The position numbers and the translations under genes were made by a program. Shown here in pieces: positions 16,454 to 26,329 of a DNA stretch of 64,000 nt (the stretch's first letter is position 1; the number at the start of each line of letters is the position of its first letter). A model generated the notes under the pieces. That model made no database searches. It was given only the letters and a program-made list of their open reading frames with translations, and was not told the origin of the DNA. The DNA is from Syntrophobacteraceae bacterium (GTDB lineage Bacteria > Desulfobacterota > Syntrophobacteria > Syntrophobacterales > Syntrophobacteraceae). The stretch lies in contig JALOOX010000005.1 in NCBI GenBank assembly GCA_025454175.1, positions 1-64,000 of the forward strand, written 5' to 3'.

Positions 16454-17902
16454 TCATTTGCGCCAGAACTCGGGCACGAACAGCACGATGACGGTGTAGA
16501 TCTCCAGCCGGCCGAGGAGCATGCAGAGCGAGAGCAGCAGCTTGGCGAGGTCCGGCAGGTGGGCGTAGTTGTCCACCGGCCCCACTTCCCCCAGGCCCGG
16601 GCCGACATTCCCGATGGTGGCCGCCACGGCGGAAAACGAGGTGACCACGTCCACGCCCATGCCGGCCAGGAGGAACGCGGACACGATGAAAAGCCCCAGG
16701 TACAGGATGAAGAACCCCCAGATGCTCCGGGCGATCTCCTCCGACACCAGGCGGCCTCCCAGCTTCAGATGCTTGACGGATCGGGGATGGATCAGGTGCA
16801 TGAGCTCGACGTGAACGTGCTTGAGCAGCACCATGATGCGCATGCATTTCATGCCGCCACCCGTCGAGCCGGCACAGCCCCCGAGGAACATGCAGAAGAG
16901 CAGAATGGCCTGCGGCAGGGGTGGCCATTTCTCGTAGTCGGCCGTGGCGTATCCCGTGGTCGTGATGATGGAGACCACCTGAAAGGCCGAGTATCGGAGC
17001 GAGTCCACCAGGCTGTCATAAACGCTGCCGTAGTTGCTTCCCGTTGAGATGAGGATGAATATCATGACAACATAGACGAAGAACCGGAGCTCCGGGTCAC
17101 GCCACAAAGCAGAGGGCTTCCCCGTCAGGGCCAGGTAGTGGAGGGCGAAGTTCATGCCGGATATCAGCATGAAGACGGTGATCACGACATCGATGTAAGC
17201 GCTGCCGTAGTGCCCCACCGAGGCGTTCTTCGTTGAAAATCCTCCGGTGGCCATGGTGCCGAAAGTGTGACAGAGGGAATCGAAGAGGTCCATGCCTCCC
17301 AGCATCAGGAGGATGGTTTCGATCACCGAGAAAATGAAATAGACCTTCCAGAGGATAATGGCCGTATCGCGGATTCGGGGCTTCAGCTTGTCCGCCACGG
17401 GACCGGGAACTTCCGCCCTGTAAAGCTGCATGCCGCCAACTCCCAGGAACGGCAGAATGGCCAGCGAGAAGACGATGATCCCCATGCCGCCCAGCCAGTG
17501 GGTGAGGCTTCGCCAAAGGAGGATTCCCTGGGGGACTTTTTCGACGTCTCTGAAGACTGAAGCCCCCGTGGTGGTGAAACCCGACACCGACTCGAACACC
17601 GAGTCCGCGAAGGAGTCGAAGACGCCCGCGAAATGGAATGGCAGCGCCCCCACGAGACAGGCCCCGATCCAGCCGAGGGCCACGATGGCCATGCCCTCCC
17701 GGTGAGTGACCACCTGGACTTTTTCGGAGCGAAACACGACAAAAAGCGCCATTCCCAGGCCGAGGCTCAGCAGCAGAGCCTTGAGGAGCGCCGAAACGCT
17801 GTCCTCCTGGCGGGCGAGGGCAAATGCGATGGGCAGGATCAGCGTGAGTCCCAGGCAGGAGATGAGGGCTCCGATGGAACGAAGCACATAGCGCCAGCGC
17901 AT
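16454..17902 (-). CDS. trkH: Potassium uptake protein TrkH
   Basis: Membrane channel subunit of the Trk potassium uptake system. 482 residues with about ten hydrophobic segments and four pore repeats. SVSGFTTTGASVF is the first selectivity segment and TFGTMATGGFST, SIITTTGYATADY and GGCAGSTGGGMK give the others. GGMGIIVFSLAILPFLGVGGMQL is also characteristic. Its ATG follows the TAG stop of trkA with no gap, so the two are co-translated. The end of the gene is 14 bases from a heptamer array. Confidence 0.95.
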   Translation of the reverse strand: MRWRYVLRSIGALISCLGLTLILPIAFALARQEDSVSALLKALLLSLGLGMALFVVFRSEKVQVVTHREGMAIVALGWIGACLVGALPFHFAGVFDSFADSVFESVSGFTTTGASVFRDVEKVPQGILLWRSLTHWLGGMGIIVFSLAILPFLGVGGMQLYRAEVPGPVADKLKPRIRDTAIILWKVYFIFSVIETILLMLGGMDLFDSLCHTFGTMATGGFSTKNASVGHYGSAYIDVVITVFMLISGMNFALHYLALTGKPSALWRDPELRFFVYVVMIFILISTGSNYGSVYDSLVDSLRYSAFQVVSIITTTGYATADYEKWPPLPQAILLFCMFLGGCAGSTGGGMKCMRIMVLLKHVHVELMHLIHPRSVKHLKLGGRLVSEEIARSIWGFFILYLGLFIVSAFLLAGMGVDVVTSFSAVAATIGNVGPGLGEVGPVDNYAHLPDLAKLLLSLCMLLGRLEIYTVIVLFVPEFWRK

Positions 17903-19267
17903 CTAAAAATACTCCAGCTTGACCATGAGCTCGCGCTCGACGCGGGGAATGGCCTTGCGCGTGGCCAGGATGATGACGCGATCCTGGGGTTGGATGACGG
18001 TATCGCCGCTTGGAATCAGGCTCTTGTCACCCCTGAGGGCGGCGATGACGAGGGCGCCGCTCGGGAATTTCATGTCCTTGAGCGGTCTCCCCACGATCCC
18101 TGAATGCTCTTGTGCCACAGCTTCGAGGACCTCCGCCTCCTCACCTTTCAGGGTGACGGCAGAGAGGACCTTGCCACGGCGAATGTGACGAAGAATCGTG
18201 TTGACGGCTGAGAGGCGAGGACTGACGATGTTTCCCAGTCCGATGGCCCTGGCTATGGGCATGTAGGCGATCTTGTTGATGCGCGTGATGGTCCTGCGGG
18301 CTCCCAGCTGGCGGGCCAGCAGCGAGGAGAGTATGTTGTTCTCCTCGTCCCCGGTGACGGAGATGACCACGTCCATGCCCTGGATGTTCTCTTCTTCCAG
18401 GAGCTCCTGGTCGGTCCCGTCCCCGTTCAGGATGATGGTGTGATCCAGCTTCTCGGCCAGGGCTTCGCACTTCTCGCGGTCCTTTTCGATGAGCCGCACG
18501 TGAAGGGAGCTCTTCTCCAGTCTCGTGGCCAGGCCGAGACCTATGTTCCCGCCGCCGATGATGAGGACATTCCGGATGGAAACGGGCCCGCTGCCGAAAA
18601 CCTCAAGGACCTGGCTCATCTCGGGTTTTTCACAGACGCAGTAGATCAGGTCCCCGGATCGAACATGACTCTTTCCCGTCGGGATGATGAGCCGGTTCTG
18701 GCGGATGATGGCCGCCACGATGAAGCGCAGGTCGCCGGTCTTTTTCCTGAGCTCGATGAGGTCCTTGCCGACGGCCGGACAGTCTTCGTGGATCCGAATG
18801 CCGACCAGCTGAATTCGACCGTCCGCGAATTCGCTGATCTCCTCGGCGTTGGGAACTCTCATGAGCTTTTCGAGGATCTTGACGACCTCGAGGTCAGGGC
18901 TGATGATGTGCTCGATGTCGAGGAACCTCTCGATGAGCTCCGGGCGATAATGAGTGTAATCCGTATTGCGGATCCTCACCAGCTTGACCATTCCCGGGGC
19001 CATGGCATCGGCGAAAAGGGACGCCACCAGGTTCGTCTCGTCGCTGTCGGTCACGGCCAGAAACGTCTCAGCATCCCGAACCCCCGCTTCGTCCAGGATG
19101 CGGGGGTTGCTCCCGGAGCCCTGAACAGTCTTGACGTCAAGCAGCTCGGCGAAACGCTTCAGGACCTCGGGATTCCTGTCGATGACGACCACTTCCTTGC
19201 TCTCCGACGCCAGTCGGTGAGCAATGTGGAACCCGACCTCACCTCCTCCCACGATGACCACTTTCAA
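17903..19267 (-). CDS. trkA: Trk potassium uptake regulatory subunit TrkA
   Basis: Peripheral NAD(H)-binding subunit that gates TrkH. 454 residues with two RCK_N/RCK_C tandems: the first Rossmann loop is VIVGGGEVGFHIA with VIDRNPE, the second is LIIGGGNIGLGLA with IEKDRE. The preferred start is a TTG at 19267 after GGGGAGGA, because the protein should begin immediately before KVVIVGGG. That TTG overlaps the TGA stop of the upstream GGDEF/EAL gene (TTGA), so trkA translation appears coupled to the signalling gene. trkH follows directly. Confidence 0.95.
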   Translation of the reverse strand: MKVVIVGGGEVGFHIAHRLASESKEVVVIDRNPEVLKRFAELLDVKTVQGSGSNPRILDEAGVRDAETFLAVTDSDETNLVASLFADAMAPGMVKLVRIRNTDYTHYRPELIERFLDIEHIISPDLEVVKILEKLMRVPNAEEISEFADGRIQLVGIRIHEDCPAVGKDLIELRKKTGDLRFIVAAIIRQNRLIIPTGKSHVRSGDLIYCVCEKPEMSQVLEVFGSGPVSIRNVLIIGGGNIGLGLATRLEKSSLHVRLIEKDREKCEALAEKLDHTIILNGDGTDQELLEEENIQGMDVVISVTGDEENNILSSLLARQLGARRTITRINKIAYMPIARAIGLGNIVSPRLSAVNTILRHIRRGKVLSAVTLKGEEAEVLEAVAQEHSGIVGRPLKDMKFPSGALVIAALRGDKSLIPSGDTVIQPQDRVIILATRKAIPRVERELMVKLEYF

Positions 19268-21912
19268 ACAGCATCCTCCCCTGTACTGGGCCAGCCCCGA
19301 GGCTCGCGGCACTCAGACTCCCACCCGCGTCGGCATAGATTCTCGATATCCGGCGCCGGCATGGGCACTCCCAGAAGGAACCCCTGACCCACTTCGCAGC
19401 CGATCTCGTTCAAGTACCTGAATTGCCCGTCACTTTCGATGCCTTCGGCCAGAAGCCGCACCCCAAGACTGGCCGCCAGAGAGACAAAGGTCCGTATGAG
19501 CGTCCGGGAGCGCGTGGAGAAATCTCCGAGCTGCTCGATCTCCTTGATGAAAGACTGGTCAATTTTGAGACAGTCCACGGGAAGCCGCTGGAGGTAACTC
19601 AGCGAGGAGTAGCCGTTTCCAAAATCATCTATGGCCACCGAGACCCCCAGCCCGCGAACCTGCTCAAGCAGACCGGCCACCACGTCCATATCCTTCATGA
19701 GGACGCTTTCGGTGATTTCGATCTCGAGCCATCGAGGATCCAGACCAGTCTCGCCCAGGATGCCGGCGATCTCGTCCACGAACCCGGGATGGACCACCTG
19801 CAAGGCGGAGACATTGACGGCGATGCGGAATGGAGGATATCCCGCCTCCTGCCACGCCTTGTTCTGCTCGCAAGCCCTGCGCAGCACCCAGCTGCCGATG
19901 GGCATGATCAGGCCCGTCTCCTCGGCTATGGGGATGAACCGGGCCGGAGGGATTCTTCCCCGCTCCGGATGGTCCCAGCGAAGGAGGACCTCGACGCCGT
20001 CCACTCCCTTGCTCGCCAGGTTGAACTGCGGCTGGAAGAAGAGCTCGAACTCCTCGCGCTCCAGGGCCTTCCTGAGATCATTCTCGATCTCGAGTCGTTC
20101 GACGACCAGGGCATTCATCTCCTCCGAGTAGTAGCGAAACCGGTTTCCGCCCTCGTTCTTGGCGGAATACATGGCGATGTCCGCGCATTTGTGAAGGGTC
20201 GGAGCGTCCAGGCCGTGATCCGGGAAGACGCTTATGCCGAGGCTGGCCCCGATGTGAAGCCGACGGCCTTCGATGGTGAAGGGGGTCACCAGGGAGGTCA
20301 GGATCCGCTGGGCGGCCTTGGAGACATCGGCGAAATCGAGGACACGGTTGAGGATCACCATGAACTCGTCACCACCCATGCGGGCAAGGGTGTCGCTTTT
20401 GCGCGTGCAGCCCTGGAGCCGTTCGGCCACCTGGCGCAGCAGGATGTCTCCGGTCTGGTGGCCGAGCGAGTCGTTGATGTGCTTGAATCGATCCAGATCG
20501 ATATAAATGAGGGCCGTTCTCTCCCGATGGCGGTTGCAGCGTGCCAGGGCGCCCTCGAGGCGATCCGAGGCCAGCAGGCGGTTGGGAAGTCCCGTCAGTA
20601 CATCGTGGTGGGCCAGGTGAGCCAGCCGTTCCGTCAGGGTTCTTTGCTCGATGGCTATGGCCGCGAGCTTTCCGGTCATCTCCAGAAGCTGGCGGTCAGT
20701 CCCCTGGTGAGCGTGGGGCTCGTGGTGCAGCATCGAAATGGTCCCAAGGACCTGCCCCTTGCCGGAGAAGATGGGGATGGACAGGCAGGCGTGGAGTCCA
20801 TGCTTCAAGGCCCTCCGGCAGAAGTCGGCCGCGAATGGGTTTCTTGCCCGAAAGTCCGCGGCTGCGACGGCATCTCCAAAATGAGCAGCCAGGGTGGAAG
20901 GATTCCCCTCGGCGCCGACCGACTGGTCATGGAAGCTTTCCATAACGAATTCAGGAAGTTCTGACGCGGCTCCGACGACCAGTCGACCCTCCCGAAGCAG
21001 GGAAATGACACACGCAGTCCTGGGCCGCTGGTTCCAGACCAGCAGGATGAGCCTGGCCAGGATATCTTCCAGTGGATCGTTGCCGATAACCATCTGCAGG
21101 GCTTCGTTCCTGTCGATTTCCAACTGCTCGACCCGCTTTCTCTCGCTGATGTCCTGGATGGCTCCGGACACGCGGTAGGGCGGATCCGCATCGAGGTCCA
21201 TGACCTGAATTCGATGATGAACTTCCGTCCGGGTACCGTCCCGGGAGAGCAGACGATGATCCATGCGCGACGAACGGCCCCGGAGCATGGCGTCCTCGAT
21301 GGCCCGCTGAACGGCCGGACGATCCTCCGGATGAACGCTGCCCAGGAGGTCCTCCATGTCCAGCACGGAATCCACGCCCCCAAAACCGCAGATGCGTTGA
21401 GTTTCCCTGGAGCAGACAAATCTCGAACGGGCCGGATCAAGCTCCCAGCTGCCGAGCAGCGCGATCTGCTGAGCCTGCTCGAGGCTCTCTCGGCTCCTTC
21501 GCAGCTCCTCGTTGAACCGGCTGGCTCTCAACATGTAGCGGACCCGCTCGGTGAGGATGATCCAGTTGATGGGCTTGGTGACAAAATCCGTTGCACCGAC
21601 TTCGTAGGCCCTGTTGATGGAGTCGATGTCGTCGACGCCGGTGACCATGAGGATGGGAACGTGCCTGCCTCCCGGATGCTGCCGCAGGGCGGCGCAGGTC
21701 TCGAAGCCGTCCATGCCGGGCATCACCACGTCAAGCAGCACGGCGTCGGGGTTGCTCTGGTGGAAAACCTCGATGGCCGTCTCACCGTCGGAGGCTTCAA
21801 CCGCCGCGAACCCACCCCTTTCGACGCAAGCCTTGAGGAGCATTCGCATGGGAGCATCATCATCAACGATGAGGACCAGGCCACTGGAATGGAAGGAGGG
21901 CGCGTCCGCCAT
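19264..21912 (-). CDS. Response regulator with PAS, GAF, GGDEF and EAL domains
   Basis: 882 residues for cyclic-di-GMP turnover. An N-terminal receiver domain (about 10-130) has the acidic pocket VDDDAP, D61 in LLDVVMPGMDG and TKP with the switch lysine. A PAS domain (about 150-270) ends at DISERKR, a GAF domain (about 280-430) follows, then GGDEF with an intact GGDEF motif, then EAL with EVLLRW in place of EALLRW and an intact DDFGNGYSSL loop, so both activities are possible. The Hpt gene ends one base upstream and is its likely phosphodonor or partner. trkA overlaps its stop codon. Confidence 0.93.
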   Translation of the reverse strand: MADAPSFHSSGLVLIVDDDAPMRMLLKACVERGGFAAVEASDGETAIEVFHQSNPDAVLLDVVMPGMDGFETCAALRQHPGGRHVPILMVTGVDDIDSINRAYEVGATDFVTKPINWIILTERVRYMLRASRFNEELRRSRESLEQAQQIALLGSWELDPARSRFVCSRETQRICGFGGVDSVLDMEDLLGSVHPEDRPAVQRAIEDAMLRGRSSRMDHRLLSRDGTRTEVHHRIQVMDLDADPPYRVSGAIQDISERKRVEQLEIDRNEALQMVIGNDPLEDILARLILLVWNQRPRTACVISLLREGRLVVGAASELPEFVMESFHDQSVGAEGNPSTLAAHFGDAVAAADFRARNPFAADFCRRALKHGLHACLSIPIFSGKGQVLGTISMLHHEPHAHQGTDRQLLEMTGKLAAIAIEQRTLTERLAHLAHHDVLTGLPNRLLASDRLEGALARCNRHRERTALIYIDLDRFKHINDSLGHQTGDILLRQVAERLQGCTRKSDTLARMGGDEFMVILNRVLDFADVSKAAQRILTSLVTPFTIEGRRLHIGASLGISVFPDHGLDAPTLHKCADIAMYSAKNEGGNRFRYYSEEMNALVVERLEIENDLRKALEREEFELFFQPQFNLASKGVDGVEVLLRWDHPERGRIPPARFIPIAEETGLIMPIGSWVLRRACEQNKAWQEAGYPPFRIAVNVSALQVVHPGFVDEIAGILGETGLDPRWLEIEITESVLMKDMDVVAGLLEQVRGLGVSVAIDDFGNGYSSLSYLQRLPVDCLKIDQSFIKEIEQLGDFSTRSRTLIRTFVSLAASLGVRLLAEGIESDGQFRYLNEIGCEVGQGFLLGVPMPAPDIENLCRRGWESECREPRGWPSTGEDAV

Positions 21913-21913
21913 G

Positions 21914-22321
21914 TCAAAGACCTTCGGTCATTCGAGCCAGGGCGATGCAGACCTGACGGAATTCAGCCTGCATCCTTTCGGAGAGCTCGCGGGCCCCATG
22001 GAGGGACCCCTGCCGACCGACGGTCTCCAATTGTCTGCATGTCTCGGAAAGCTCCATGGCGCCAACCGTGGCACTGCTCGATTTGAGAGAATGGGCAGCG
22101 CGAAAGACCACTTCGGCATCACCCGCCTCCAGTGCAGCGGTGATCCGCAAAATGAGCTCAGGGCTTTTCTCCATGAAAAGCTCGATGATCTTTTTGAGAA
22201 GGCCGGTGGCTCCTTGAGGGTCCAGAGAGCTGATGCTGTTGAGCTTGCTGAAATCCAGGAGCACGGGGTCGTCGCTCGAACGATCCCCGGAGTCCCCCCC
22301 ATGATGATGACCCAGGTTCAT
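21914..22321 (-). CDS. Histidine phosphotransfer (Hpt) domain protein
   Basis: A single Hpt domain of about 135 residues. The phosphorylatable histidine is H77 in AAHSLKSSSATVGA. The N-terminus carries a His-rich GHHHGGD stretch of unknown meaning. It lacks any kinase domain and so relays phosphoryl groups between a kinase and a receiver, most likely the receiver of the next gene, which starts one base after its stop. The ATG at 22321 follows GGGAGTG; the frame is open from 22408. Confidence 0.9.
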   Translation of the reverse strand: MNLGHHHGGDSGDRSSDDPVLLDFSKLNSISSLDPQGATGLLKKIIELFMEKSPELILRITAALEAGDAEVVFRAAHSLKSSSATVGAMELSETCRQLETVGRQGSLHGARELSERMQAEFRQVCIALARMTEGL

Positions 22322-22350
22322 GTTGATCACTCCCAGCTTATGCAGGAATC

Positions 22351-23403
22351 TCAGTTCACGCCGGCTCGAGCCGGTCTTTGTTTCAGAAGATAATGAGAGA
22401 CCAGCCACTCCTCACCGTTTCCATGGGCGAAAAGCTCCGCGCAGGCCATCATGAAAATGCGCCAGCGCTGAAGCCATATCCTGGCCGAAAGACCGCCATG
22501 GACGCCGGCCAGGACAGGAAGGATCGCCTCGCGCCGAACATCAATGTTGCCAAGCCAGGCCTCGAGGGTCGTGGCGTAGTGCTTTCCGTTCACTCGCCAG
22601 TGCCCCTCGACGAGAAGATCCCTCTGCAGGTAGAGAAGCAGCGAGTCCGACGGCATCATGCCGCCCGTGAAGAAATAGCGTCCCATCCAGTTGTCCTCGC
22701 CCTCGGATTCAAACAGGTAGGGCGAGGTGAGATGACTGAAGATGTGGATGAAGAGCTTCCCGCCGGGCTTCAGCCATCGGGAGATTCTACCCAGAAGCTT
22801 TTCCCAATTCCGCATGTGCTCGAACATCTCGATGCTCACGACACGGTCGAAAAGGCCGTCGGTGCTGAACCGGTTCATGTCCGCCGTCCGCACTTCAACC
22901 TGCGAAAGGCCGCCCTCGCGCGCCATCGAGCGAATGGTCTCCGCCTGGGGCCGCGAATTGGATACCGCCAGAATTCGACAGCGTGGGTATTTCTCCGCAA
23001 TCCAGAGAGACAGTGCCCCCCATCCGCATCCCAGCTCGAGCACGTCCATCCCGTCCTCGATCCCGGCCCTGCGGCAGGTGAGGTCCAGCATGGCCTCTTC
23101 GGCATCATCCAGCGATCGGACTCCACGGGGCCAATAGCAGCTGCTGTATTTCAGGCGCTTTCCCAGAACCAACCTGAAGAAATCCGGCGGCATCTCGTAG
23201 TGCTGCTCGTTCGGTCTTTGCGGAGACGGGGCGACGGGACTCCGCCTCATTTCCTCCAGAAATCGCTGCAGGGATTCCAGCTGTGCCTCGGTGCTCCCGA
23301 CCGGGATAGAGCGCAGTCTGCGTCCATGGAGCCCCCTGATGCCGGCCCGGATCAGCTGGTCGGGCATAAGCCCCAGGTCCGCAAGGCGAATCAACGATTT
23401 CAT
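22351..23403 (-). CDS. Cyclopropane-fatty-acyl-phospholipid synthase-like methyltransferase
   Basis: 350 residues of the CFA synthase/mycolic-acid-cyclase-like SAM methyltransferase family. The [12 protein letters not shown] entry, YSSCYWPRG, the SAM loop [17 protein letters not shown] and [11 protein letters not shown] are characteristic. It may modify unsaturated lipids or a small molecule. Its ATG overlaps the stop of the DUF1295 membrane gene (ATGA). That pairing recurs in bacterial lipid-modification operons and suggests that the two act on the same hydrophobic substrate. The longer open frame upstream is a shadow of the DUF1295 gene. Confidence 0.85.
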   Translation of the reverse strand: MKSLIRLADLGLMPDQLIRAGIRGLHGRRLRSIPVGSTEAQLESLQRFLEEMRRSPVAPSPQRPNEQHYEMPPDFFRLVLGKRLKYSSCYWPRGVRSLDDAEEAMLDLTCRRAGIEDGMDVLELGCGWGALSLWIAEKYPRCRILAVSNSRPQAETIRSMAREGGLSQVEVRTADMNRFSTDGLFDRVVSIEMFEHMRNWEKLLGRISRWLKPGGKLFIHIFSHLTSPYLFESEGEDNWMGRYFFTGGMMPSDSLLLYLQRDLLVEGHWRVNGKHYATTLEAWLGNIDVRREAILPVLAGVHGGLSARIWLQRWRIFMMACAELFAHGNGEEWLVSHYLLKQRPARAGVN

Positions 23404-24182
23404 TCCTTGGACTTTCCTGGCGGTCCCGGGAAAAACGCGTTGGTGGTCCTCACGTAGTCCACATACTCCGGTCGACGCCCGGCAATGGTTTTCTCCGTCA
23501 AGGCGACTCCGGAGACCCTCAGAAGCAAAAAGAGGATAGTGATGGGTCCGACGATGGTCCAGAGATTTCGGGGATCGGCCATGGCGATGAGAAAGATACC
23601 CCACCACACCAGGGATTCGCCAAAGTAGTTGGGGTGCCGCGACCAGGCCCAGAGACCGCTTCTCATGACCCTGGAGCGGTTGGCGGGATCGGATTTGAAC
23701 CGGGCAAGCTGCCAGTCGGCCACGGCCTCCCACGAGAACCCCACCAGCCAGACCGCCATGCCGAAAAAATCCCAGATGACCGGCTGCTGAGGATGCGGGC
23801 TGCCGAGGGCCGCCTGGACGGGCAGTGATATGACCCAAAGGAGTATCCCCTGAAGCCCGAAGACACTGAAAAGACTGACCCACCAGAATCGGCCCCCGTG
23901 CTGCTCCCTCATGGCGCGGTATCTTGGGTCCTCGCCCTTGCCCCGATTCCGCAGCCCGATGTGCAGGGAAAGCCTGGCCCCCCAATAGCTGGTGGCCAGG
24001 AGGATCAGCCACTTCCGAAACCAGTAGCCATCCGCTTGATGGAATGTGATCCACGCAATGAGGACGAAACCGCTCCCCCAGAAGATGTCGGCAATGCTCG
24101 CGTCCCGCTTGACAATGCTCGCCAGCCAGAGCAGGACCATCGCCGCCAGGATCACGACCAGATTTTCAACGTACAGGCTCAT
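23400..24182 (-). CDS. DUF1295 / steroid 5-alpha-reductase-like membrane protein
   Basis: 260 residues with six or more hydrophobic helices. The conserved C-terminal segment [23 protein letters not shown] matches the DUF1295/steroid-reductase/ICMT-like superfamily, and GARLSLHI is also typical. Members reduce double bonds or methylate lipids; the activity here is unknown. The ATG at 24182 begins MSLYVEN, with GAGGA about 12 bases upstream. It is coupled (ATGA) to the CFA-like methyltransferase gene. Confidence 0.85.
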   Translation of the reverse strand: MSLYVENLVVILAAMVLLWLASIVKRDASIADIFWGSGFVLIAWITFHQADGYWFRKWLILLATSYWGARLSLHIGLRNRGKGEDPRYRAMREQHGGRFWWVSLFSVFGLQGILLWVISLPVQAALGSPHPQQPVIWDFFGMAVWLVGFSWEAVADWQLARFKSDPANRSRVMRSGLWAWSRHPNYFGESLVWWGIFLIAMADPRNLWTIVGPITILFLLLRVSGVALTEKTIAGRRPEYVDYVRTTNAFFPGPPGKSKE

Positions 24183-24242
24183 GGAGATTTCCTCGTTACC
24201 CGCCCGATCTTCCACTCAGGGAAAAGCGGCCGCCAATGCTTC

Positions 24243-24890
24243 TCATCCGCTTCCCAGGACGATGGTGGCATCGGTCACCGTGGGCCCCCGCGAGCCCATG
24301 ATCACGGGGTTGAGGTCCATCTCGTCGATGTCGGGGCGGCTCAACACAAAGTCGGCCGCCTGGAGCAGAAAGTGGACGACATTTTCCTCATCCACGGGCG
24401 GAAGGTTGCGGAATCCGCCCCGGATTCGGGGCCAGCTCCCGAGCTCCGAAAGCATTTCGTGAAAGTCCGCCGCGCGGGACGGCAGCAGGCGGAAGGCCAC
24501 ATCCCTGAACAGCTCGAGGGACGTTCCCCCAAGCCCGAAGCTCAGCACCGGTCCGAACTGAGGGTGACGCTGAAAGCCCACGAAAACCTCCGCCCCCAAT
24601 CCGGCCATGGGCTCGAGAATCAGCACCGCATCCGGATCGAGCCTGCCCCGGAGGTCATGAAGCTTTGTGAATGCCTCCGCCAGTTCCGTCTCGTCACCGA
24701 TGCCCAGGATTACCCCGCCGATTTCCGTTTTATGGGTGTGGATCGCCGATGAAAACTTGAGGACCACCGGGTACCCCAGGATGGCTGCCTCCTTCACGGC
24801 TTCTTCGGTGGAATTCACGATCGACAGGGGAATCATGGGAATTCCCGCGGCGGAGAGCATTCGGTTTGCCTCGTGCTCGGGAAGAATCAT
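24243..24890 (-). CDS. Acyl-CoA synthetase (ADP-forming), beta subunit (ATP-grasp)
   Basis: 215 residues of the ATP-grasp beta subunit of ADP-forming acetyl/acyl-CoA synthetases. It begins with LPEHEANRMLSAAGIPM, followed by GYPVVLKFSSAIHTHKTEIGGV, where the conserved HKT/EGGV-type phosphate loop lies, and ends with EMDLNPVIM. With the overlapping alpha-subunit gene upstream (ATGA) it should interconvert acyl-CoA + ADP + phosphate with acid + CoA + ATP. The substrate is unknown. Confidence 0.9.
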   Translation of the reverse strand: MILPEHEANRMLSAAGIPMIPLSIVNSTEEAVKEAAILGYPVVLKFSSAIHTHKTEIGGVILGIGDETELAEAFTKLHDLRGRLDPDAVLILEPMAGLGAEVFVGFQRHPQFGPVLSFGLGGTSLELFRDVAFRLLPSRAADFHEMLSELGSWPRIRGGFRNLPPVDEENVVHFLLQAADFVLSRPDIDEMDLNPVIMGSRGPTVTDATIVLGSG

Positions 24891-26290
24891 TGCAGGCCCT
24901 CCCTTTTCAGGTAACGGTGCCGAAACAGCAAAGCGTTCAGCGCTGTCGCCCCGTCCTCGGGGGTGAGATAGGAGCAGATCCCCCGGGATGCCAGGGTCTC
25001 GCTGAAGGGTTCGGCTTCGGACCGGGTGGCCAGGTTCACCACAACAATGCACTTGTTCCCATGGCGGCGAGAAAGCTCCTCGATCTCCACCACGGGCACC
25101 CGGATCATGGGATTGTAGTTCCAGATGACCAGGTAGGCATCGAAATCCTCATCCAGCACCGTCTCCAGCACGGGTACATAGTTTTTGGGCAGGAAGCCGG
25201 GTCCCGTCAAATCGATGGGATTCTGGATTTCGACGGGAGTCTTCTCTCCGATGATGGAAGAAATCCTGGCCTTGATTTCGGGCCGCAAATCAGGCAGCTC
25301 CCAGCCGCTTCCCACCAGTTTGTCCATGGCCACGATACAGGGACCCGCCGTGAATGTGAGGGCGCACAGCCGATTTCCCGCCGGGGGCCGGACCATGCTC
25401 AGTGCCTTGGCTGCCACGGCCGCGTCCCAGGATGAATCGACTTCAAAGGCTCCGGCCTGGCGGAACATGGCCCTGTAGAGCTCGTACTCCCCGGTCAGGC
25501 TGCCCGTGTGAGTCGCCGTGGCTTTGGAAACAGCCTCATGCTTTCCAGCCTTGTAGACCACCACCGGCCTGGTCGGGATGGTATTCCGAAGGGCCTCGTA
25601 AAGGAGCCGCGGGTTCTCGATTCCTTCAATGAACAGCAGGAAGACGCCCGCCCGATCATCATCCCTCAGGGCATCGAGATAGTCCGGGAAATCCAGTACC
25701 GTGCGATTCCCCACCCCGATGAAATGGCTCAGCCCGCACTGGAGCCCCGCGAGTGAATACCCCATGGTCAGCCCGACGCCGCCGCTCTGGGAGATGACGG
25801 CCACAGGCCCCGGCGCCGCTTTCAGATGCCAGAAGATGCCGTGCAGACCGTGGGCGAAAGTTGAAAAGCCCAGGGTATTGGGGCCGATCACCACCATGTC
25901 GTGCTCGAAGGCGATCTGGCGAAGGCGGTCGTTGAGCGCCTGCCCCCCGTGCCCCACTTCCCGAAAACCGCCGGCCACGATGGTGATTCCAGGAATGCCG
26001 AGTCGGCCCGCCTTCTCGGCCATTTCGACGGCCAGGTGCTGGTTCAGGAGCAGAATGGCCAGGTCCGGCAGCGGGTCCAGGCTATCGAGATCCGGATAGC
26101 ACTTGTGGGAGAGAATCTCCCTGTACTTGGGGTTCACGGGGAGCACTTCCCCCTGGAATCCGGCTGTGAGCAGATTGTGGAGGGGACCCATGCCCACGGA
26201 GAGCTGCTCCTGGGAGGCCCCCACGATGGCCACCCTCCTGGCATTGAGAGCCCGTTTCAGATTTTCCCGCATGCGCGGCGAAAGCGGCAT
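24887..26290 (-). CDS. Acyl-CoA synthetase (ADP-forming), alpha subunit
   Basis: 467 residues. A CoA-binding Rossmann domain (VAIVGASQE, VLPVNPKY) is followed by succinyl-CoA-ligase-like flavodoxin domains (VAVISQSGGVGL). The phosphohistidine is in ATHTGSLTGE near residue 261. It forms the enzyme with the overlapping beta-subunit gene and could conserve ATP at the end of acid-producing fermentation or activate acids for syntrophic oxidation. The second ATG (26290) is chosen because the first (26299) abuts the GAGGAGG ribosome binding site. Confidence 0.92.
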   Translation of the reverse strand: MPLSPRMRENLKRALNARRVAIVGASQEQLSVGMGPLHNLLTAGFQGEVLPVNPKYREILSHKCYPDLDSLDPLPDLAILLLNQHLAVEMAEKAGRLGIPGITIVAGGFREVGHGGQALNDRLRQIAFEHDMVVIGPNTLGFSTFAHGLHGIFWHLKAAPGPVAVISQSGGVGLTMGYSLAGLQCGLSHFIGVGNRTVLDFPDYLDALRDDDRAGVFLLFIEGIENPRLLYEALRNTIPTRPVVVYKAGKHEAVSKATATHTGSLTGEYELYRAMFRQAGAFEVDSSWDAAVAAKALSMVRPPAGNRLCALTFTAGPCIVAMDKLVGSGWELPDLRPEIKARISSIIGEKTPVEIQNPIDLTGPGFLPKNYVPVLETVLDEDFDAYLVIWNYNPMIRVPVVEIEELSRRHGNKCIVVVNLATRSEAEPFSETLASRGICSYLTPEDGATALNALLFRHRYLKREGLQ

Positions 26291-26329
26291 ATGCTGCATC
26301 CTCCTCAGCTGGTGTTGACGTCGTTCGAT

